Shown: positions 5,938 through 9,969 of the stretch, one piece after another
Layout of the letters: each line of letters begins with the position of its first letter
Position numbering within the stretch: the first letter of the stretch is position 1
DNA from: Mageeibacillus sp. UBA3781
Lineage (GTDB): Bacteria; Bacillota; Clostridia; Saccharofermentanales; Saccharofermentanaceae
Length of the DNA: 9,969 nucleotides
Direction of reading: 5' to 3'
NCBI GenBank assembly: GCA_002368805.1
Contig: DFFH01000024.1
Coordinates: 1,451-11,419 of the forward strand
Program-made: the position numbers and the translations under genes
Notes under the pieces: model-generated
Databases searched by the model: none
The model's input: the letters and a program-made list of their open reading frames with translations, nothing else
Told to the model about the DNA's origin: nothing

Positions 5938-8631
5938 ATGAATATTTCGAAAAGAACAATGGAGATGCTTTCCCGTGCGCAGATGTACGCGGCATCTTTT
6001 AATCTTGAATACATCGGAACAGAACACATCCTTCTGGCGCTCTCGGATGCGAGCATGACGCCTGTGGATGAGATCTTAAGCCGATATGGTGTCGGCCAGA
6101 ATGTCGTCATGGGCGAGATCGTAAAGATCACAGGACGCGAGCCGGGCGCATTTGTGGAGAGAGAAGGAGATCCGAATGAGATCTTCGCACACTGCACGAA
6201 CCGCACGAAGAGACTTCTGTATCTTGCGGAGTACCTGACGAAGAAGACCGGAAAGAATGTAGTGGAACCGGAGCATGTGCTCCTGGCGATCCTGAAAGAC
6301 GGCCAGTGCACAGCATACCGTATCCTGGCATATCACGACTTCGATGCGAAGGAGGCTGCCGAAGATCTGATCGACATCCTGCGTGAAAGAGCGCGCGAGG
6401 AGAATGGAAGCTTCGACAACGATGACGACATCGATGAAGAGGATCGCGATGACGAGGAGGACGACGAAGAAGAGGGCGACGAGGAAGATCCGGTTGCCAA
6501 ATTCTTCGGCGGAGAGGCCGCTTCGCGTCGCAGCAGACAGGCAGGAAAACGCAGTGGGAACGGAAAGGGCAAGGATGGCAGTAAGACCAAAGTCCTCGAC
6601 AAATACTGCAAAGATCTTACCGCGGAGGCAAAAGAAGGCCGTATCGATCCTGTGATCGGACGTGAGGAGGAGATCTCCCGAGTCATGCAGATCCTCGTAA
6701 GAAGAACGAAGAATAACCCGGTCCTCATCGGTGAGCCTGGTGTCGGTAAAACAGCGATCGCAGAAGGGCTGGCAGCGAAGATCGTCAATAACGATGTGCC
6801 GGATCTCCTTGCCGGAAAGAGAGTCTTGTCTCTTGACCTTGCATCCATGGTTGCCGGAACCAAGTTCAGAGGTGAATTTGAGGAGCGTTTCAAGAAAGGC
6901 CTCGAAGAAGCAACCAAGGCCGGTGATGTGATCCTTTTCATCGATGAACTCCACACCATTATGGGCGCCGGTAATGCCGATGGTGCAATGGACGCAGCGA
7001 ATATGCTCAAGCCTCTTCTGGCTCGTGGCGAACTGCATGTTATCGGTGCAACGACACTGGATGAGTACAGAAAACATATCGAGAAAGACTCTGCTCTGGA
7101 GCGTCGTTTCCAGCAGGTCCTCGTAAAAGAACCGAGCACGACGGATACGATCCTGATCCTGAAGGGTATCCGAAGCAAGTTCGAAGAGCATCACGGAATC
7201 AAGATCCCGGATGATGCGATCGATGCGGCAGTTATTCTCAGCAGCCGTTATATTACGGACAGATTCCTGCCGGATAAAGCGATCGACCTGATCGATGAAG
7301 CTGCATCCAGACTTCGTATCAATTCCTCGACAGAGCCGGAGGAGACAAAGAAGATCGGTGAGCGCATCAACGAGATCATGCGTCTGAAGCAGGAAGCCGT
7401 AAATAATCAGGACTTCGAGACAGCTCAGAAACTCAGAGATGAAGAGACCTTGCTCGAGGAGAAACTCAGCACACTGCGTCAGCAGGTCGTAAGCTCCAAA
7501 GATAAGAAGGAACTGGCGCTTACGCCGGATGATATCGCAGACATCGTGGCCCGCTGGACGGGTATTCCGGTCAAGAAGATCACGGAGAGCGATGCAGAGC
7601 GTCTGAAGACTCTTGAAGAAGAACTCAAGAAGCGTGTCATCGGTCAGGACGAGGCAGTTACTGCAATCGCAAAGGCGATCAGAAGAAGCCGTCTCGGTCT
7701 CAAAGACCCGAAGCGTCCGTCCGGATCGTTCATCTTCCTTGGTACTACCGGTGTTGGTAAGACCGAGCTTGCAAAAGCACTGGCCGAGGTCATGTTCGGT
7801 AATGAAAATGCCCTGATCCGTGTCGATATGTCCGAGTACATGGAGAAACACGATGTCGCAAAGCTCATCGGTTCGCCGCCGGGTTATGTAGGTTACGATG
7901 AGGGCGGACAGCTTACAGAAAAAGTTCGCCGTCAGCCGTATTCCGTAGTACTCTTCGATGAGATCGAGAAGGCTCATCCGGAGATCTTCAACTCCATGCT
8001 GCAGATCCTCGATGACGGCCGTCTGACTGATGGTCAGGGACGTGTTGTTGACTTTAAGAATACGATCATCATCATGACATCGAATATCGGTGCCAGAATG
8101 CTGACAACTTCTGCCGGACGTCACATCGGTTTCTCGATCCCGTCTGAGAAGAAGACCGACGATCCGTTCTTCGATGAGGCGGATGCAGATAGACTCTATG
8201 GCGGCAAGTCCTATAGCGAGGCAAAAGAACTCGTTATGGAAGAACTGAAGAAGGCATTTAATCCGGAGTTCATCAACCGTGTGGACGAGATCATCTTCTT
8301 CAGAATGCTCGGCAAGCAGTCGATCCTTAAGATCGTAGATCTGCTTACAGAGAGCCTCAGTAAGCGAGTAAAGGAACTCGGTATTGAGATCGAGCTGACA
8401 GATGCGGCAAGAGAGCTCCTGGCCAAGAAGGGTTATGACCCGCAGTACGGTGCAAGACCGCTCAAGCGTGTCATCCAGACCATGGTTGAGGACAAGTTCT
8501 CCGAGGCACTTCTCGACAGAGCCGTCGAAGCCGGATCTACCGCGCTTGTTGATGTGGAGAACGATGAGATCGTGATCCGCAAGAAAGAGACGAAAGTTCC
8601 GGAACCGGCAACTGCTGAAGTGGAAGAGTAA
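5938..8631 (+). CDS. clpC: AAA+ unfoldase ClpC
   Basis: An 897-aa HSP100 unfoldase that feeds substrates to ClpP. Order: double Clp-N domain (about 1-150); linker (about 155-220) with 21 Asp/Glu in residues 160-184 followed by a Lys/Arg/Gly-rich part; AAA domain 1 with Walker A GEPGVGKT (265-272) and Walker B LFIDE (333-337); a middle domain with UVR-like FETAQKLRDEE (about 475-515); and AAA domain 2 with Walker A GTTGVGKT (602-609, where GPTGVGKT is usual) and Walker B LFDE (672-675). The IGF loop (730-732) that docks ClpP is present, so this is ClpC rather than the disaggregase ClpB. At 897 aa it exceeds Bacillus ClpC (about 810 aa), mostly through the charged linker and an acidic insert near 733-760. 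AAGGAGG (5924-5930) precedes ATG by seven bases. It follows mcsB by 12 bases, with no separate promoter, and is last in the operon. Confidence 0.98.
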   Translation: MNISKRTMEMLSRAQMYAASFNLEYIGTEHILLALSDASMTPVDEILSRYGVGQNVVMGEIVKITGREPGAFVEREGDPNEIFAHCTNRTKRLLYLAEYLTKKTGKNVVEPEHVLLAILKDGQCTAYRILAYHDFDAKEAAEDLIDILRERAREENGSFDNDDDIDEEDRDDEEDDEEEGDEEDPVAKFFGGEAASRRSRQAGKRSGNGKGKDGSKTKVLDKYCKDLTAEAKEGRIDPVIGREEEISRVMQILVRRTKNNPVLIGEPGVGKTAIAEGLAAKIVNNDVPDLLAGKRVLSLDLASMVAGTKFRGEFEERFKKGLEEATKAGDVILFIDELHTIMGAGNADGAMDAANMLKPLLARGELHVIGATTLDEYRKHIEKDSALERRFQQVLVKEPSTTDTILILKGIRSKFEEHHGIKIPDDAIDAAVILSSRYITDRFLPDKAIDLIDEAASRLRINSSTEPEETKKIGERINEIMRLKQEAVNNQDFETAQKLRDEETLLEEKLSTLRQQVVSSKDKKELALTPDDIADIVARWTGIPVKKITESDAERLKTLEEELKKRVIGQDEAVTAIAKAIRRSRLGLKDPKRPSGSFIFLGTTGVGKTELAKALAEVMFGNENALIRVDMSEYMEKHDVAKLIGSPPGYVGYDEGGQLTEKVRRQPYSVVLFDEIEKAHPEIFNSMLQILDDGRLTDGQGRVVDFKNTIIIMTSNIGARMLTTSAGRHIGFSIPSEKKTDDPFFDEADADRLYGGKSYSEAKELVMEELKKAFNPEFINRVDEIIFFRMLGKQSILKIVDLLTESLSKRVKELGIEIELTDAARELLAKKGYDPQYGARPLKRVIQTMVEDKFSEALLDRAVEAGSTALVDVENDEIVIRKKETKVPEPATAEVEE

Positions 8632-8650
8632 CATTATCCTCTTAAAATAC

Positions 8651-8742
8651 ACCTGAAAAGGTACAAAATAACCTCGTTGCGACTCACACAGTTTGCTTAC
8701 GCAAAACTCGTCGCCTCGAGGTTTTTTGTACCTTTTTTAGGT
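8651..8742 (+). terminator. Nested terminator hairpin after clpC, sharing the apical core of the 3211-3236 hairpin
   Basis: AACCTCG (8670-8676) pairs with CGAGGTT (8717-8723), and an outer ACCTGAAAAGGTAC (8651-8664) pairs with GTACC-T-rich-AGGT (8728-8742) with one or two bulged bases. Inside, GCGAC (8679-8683) pairs with GTCGC (8710-8714) around the core 8684-8709. T-runs of six follow both the inner (8721-8727) and outer (8733-8738) stems, so it should terminate the clpC transcript. On the minus strand it faces the AraC-type gene and could stop that transcript too. The core differs from 3211-3236 at one base of 26. Confidence 0.85.
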
Positions 8743-8753
8743 TAAATGATTAA

Positions 8754-8780
8754 GAAGATCCAGTTCATCTTCTGATCTTC
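8754..8780 (-). terminator. Weak hairpin downstream of the AraC-type gene
   Basis: GAAGATC (8754-8760) and GATCTTC (8774-8780) form a 7-bp stem with a 13-base loop, about 20 bases past the stop of the minus-strand regulator. Read on the minus strand it is followed by TTAATCATTT rather than a clean T-run. The 8651-8742 hairpin is a better candidate for ending this transcript. Confidence 0.25.
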
Positions 8781-8799
8781 ATGAGCGGGTTTTCCTATC

Positions 8800-9672
8800 T
8801 CAGATCTTCTTCACCGGAACGAGCTCGATATAGCCACGCTCGCCTCTAGGCTCAAGCTGGACACGCGGATTTTTGTCATCCCAGGTATATCCGATAAACT
8901 CCGGGTTATACTTCTTTTCCGCATCCCAGATCTCCGTGATTGCAGATACATAGTTCTCTTCTTCAAAAGGTTCTCCACGGAAGAGAAGATAGGTGGAAGC
9001 AGGAAGATCGATGACCTCGAAACCTTCCGGGATCTTTCCGCTGTAGTCCGGTTCAACTTCTACTCCCTGAACATATTCGTTCGTTACCGGTTTTCTTAAG
9101 TGTTCCGGAAGCCACAGACACACGGGCTCCCCGCTGATAGACGGGATGCTTATCAGAAGTCCCCATACATCACAGCCGACTTCTTCACAGTAGCTCCAGT
9201 ACTCGGCCGCCTTGATACCTCTCTTGATAATGACTTTTCTTGCCGGTTTCTCAATAACCTGGATAAATACATTTCTGATCTCACTCATAGCATTCACATT
9301 CCTTTCATTTTCAATGATCAGCGAAGGAGTGAAGAGCCAGATGGGAACCGGGCTGGTGGAGTACTCTTTCGGATTACAGCCGAACTCACGTCTGAATGCG
9401 CGCTGATATCCGTCAACACTTCCGAATCCCATGCTGATGGCAACATCGAGGACAGATATGTTTTCATCTCTTAGCCGCAGAGCCGACTTCGACAGTTTCA
9501 AGCGTCTGATATAGACTGCCGGCGTCATATTCAGATGCTCTATGAAGAGCCGTCTCGCGTACCAGGGTGAGAATGAAGATGCCTTCGCAAGATCCGCTAA
9601 AGTGATCTCATCATTTATGTGATCACTTATATAATCCTGCATGGCCCGTACCGCCTCTTTATGTTCGTCCAC
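8800..9672 (-). CDS. AraC-family regulator with GyrI-like effector-binding domain
   Basis: A transcriptional regulator of ~290 aa. The N-terminal 105 residues form the double helix-turn-helix of AraC/XylS proteins: ITLADLAKASSFSPWYARRL is the first HTH, and ISVLDVAISMGFGSVDGYQR followed by FRREFGCNPKEY is the highly conserved second. The C-terminal part (about 130-290) resembles the GyrI-like/AraC effector-binding fold, which binds small hydrophobic or cationic compounds in relatives such as Rob; WDAEKKYNPEF and the final ERGYIELVPVKK fit this. The ligand is unknown. I choose GTG at 9672-9670: AAAGGAGG (9688-9681) is eight bases upstream. The alternative in-frame GTG at 9681-9679 uses the last G of the ribosome binding site itself and so cannot be the start. 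It is convergent with clpC and follows another minus-strand gene by about 75 bases, with no clear terminator between, so the two may be co-transcribed. Confidence 0.9.
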   Translation of the reverse strand: MDEHKEAVRAMQDYISDHINDEITLADLAKASSFSPWYARRLFIEHLNMTPAVYIRRLKLSKSALRLRDENISVLDVAISMGFGSVDGYQRAFRREFGCNPKEYSTSPVPIWLFTPSLIIENERNVNAMSEIRNVFIQVIEKPARKVIIKRGIKAAEYWSYCEEVGCDVWGLLISIPSISGEPVCLWLPEHLRKPVTNEYVQGVEVEPDYSGKIPEGFEVIDLPASTYLLFRGEPFEEENYVSAITEIWDAEKKYNPEFIGYTWDDKNPRVQLEPRGERGYIELVPVKKI

Positions 9673-9675
9673 TTG

Positions 9676-9694
9676 GCTCACCTCCTTTGTGAGC
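9676..9694 (-). promoter_or_regulatory. Ribosome binding site held in a hairpin loop (AraC-type gene)
   Basis: On the minus strand GCTCAC (9694-9689) pairs with GTGAGC (9681-9676), leaving AAAGGAG (9688-9682) as the loop. The Shine-Dalgarno sequence of the regulator is thus in the loop of a perfect 6-bp stem. This could modulate translation; the pairing is seen, the function is inferred. Confidence 0.5.
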
Positions 9695-9747
9695 TCATCT
9701 TACTCGAAAGGATCATTCTGATTCTCGACTTTTTTTGCTCAGTATTT

Positions 9748-9969
9748 TCAGCTGATGTTGTTTACGATACCGATAGATACATACTTGTCCAGAAGGGCGC
9801 GAAGATCTGTTCCCTCGTTTGCATGATCCCTGTCGATCCAGTGGATCGTGTAGCGCTTTCCACCGCGCGGAAGCTCCGCGGATACCGTATAGTAGTCGAT
9901 ATAAGGAGTATCGATGCTGACGCGGCAGTTCCATCGGATGCCCTTACATTCTTCCGGTGCGCAGTCCGG
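9748..9969 (-). CDS. Unrecognised protein, C-terminal 73 residues (5' end outside window)
   Basis: The minus-strand frame is open from the window edge to a TGA at 9750-9748, with no start codon inside, so the gene begins beyond base 9969. The fragment reads as a folded protein with alternating hydrophobic and polar strands (for example CRVSIDTPYIDYYTVSAEL and KRYTIHWIDRDHANE) and two cysteines in CAPEEC near its start. I do not recognise the family. An overlapping minus-strand frame at 9713-9934 that begins with ATG is rich in Arg/Ser/Gln and looks like a shadow. It lies upstream of the AraC-type regulator on the same strand (75-base gap), so it may share a transcript with it. Its reading frame is moderately secure; its function is unknown. 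Confidence 0.6.
   Translation of the reverse strand, partial: PDCAPEECKGIRWNCRVSIDTPYIDYYTVSAELPRGGKRYTIHWIDRDHANEGTDLRALLDKYVSIGIVNNIS

Noticed and set aside
6076..8652. 858-codon minus-strand open frame opposite clpC
   Set aside because: It is the antisense shadow of clpC, favoured by its codon usage. ClpC domains on the plus strand are complete and unmistakable.
9713..9934. Minus-strand 73-codon frame starting with ATG
   Set aside because: It overlaps the 9748-9969 frame in another register, has a composition rich in Arg, Ser and Gln, and no good ribosome binding site.

Overview
The window reads as chromosomal DNA of a Firmicute, most likely a member of class Clostridia with moderate GC content. 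The grounds are the McsA/McsB/CtsR/ClpC heat-shock operon (a Firmicutes hallmark), strong AGGAGG-type ribosome binding sites, sigma-A-like promoters, and an RpoC C-terminus of ordinary bacterial type. Genus is not assignable from the sequence alone.

Layout, left to right. (1) 1-896: the 3' end of rpoC, closed by a strong intrinsic terminator (921-961). (2) 968-1102: a 135-bp non-coding element made of two 62-bp-period hairpin units bounded by 15-bp terminal inverted repeats. (3) 1281-2735: a secreted or membrane-anchored SH3/NlpC-P60 cell-wall hydrolase with its own promoter and terminator. (4) 2911-3159: an 82-aa GlsB/YeaQ-type membrane protein behind an extended -10 promoter with a palindrome. 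(5) 3160-3500: a long nested hairpin followed by a 120-bp tandem duplication. (6) 3506-8631: the heat-shock operon ctsR-mcsA-mcsB-clpC, with a CtsR operator at the predicted transcription start. (7) 8651-8742: a second nested hairpin carrying almost the same apical core as the one at 3211-3236. (8) Minus strand: an AraC-type regulator with a GyrI-like effector domain (8800-9672), and upstream of it the 3' end of an unrecognised gene (9748-9969).

The heat-shock operon forms a self-contained circuit. CtsR represses its own promoter at a run of GTCAAA heptads. McsB with its activator McsA marks proteins on arginine in characterised relatives, and ClpC, which has an IGF loop for docking ClpP, unfolds marked substrates. 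The McsB here is unusual: the usual active-site cysteine is Tyr154, and half of the RDxxRA phosphoarginine-binding motif appears lost, although the catalytic glutamates and arginine are kept.

The most interesting non-coding signal is a conserved ~26-nt apical hairpin (ACAGTTTGCTTACGCAAAAC core) that occurs twice, 5.5 kb apart, directly downstream of two unrelated genes. Each copy sits on a flanking stem of different sequence that still pairs perfectly or nearly so. This is what a structured RNA, or a mobile or domesticated terminator family, would look like. No complete new defence or mobile system is visible in the window.
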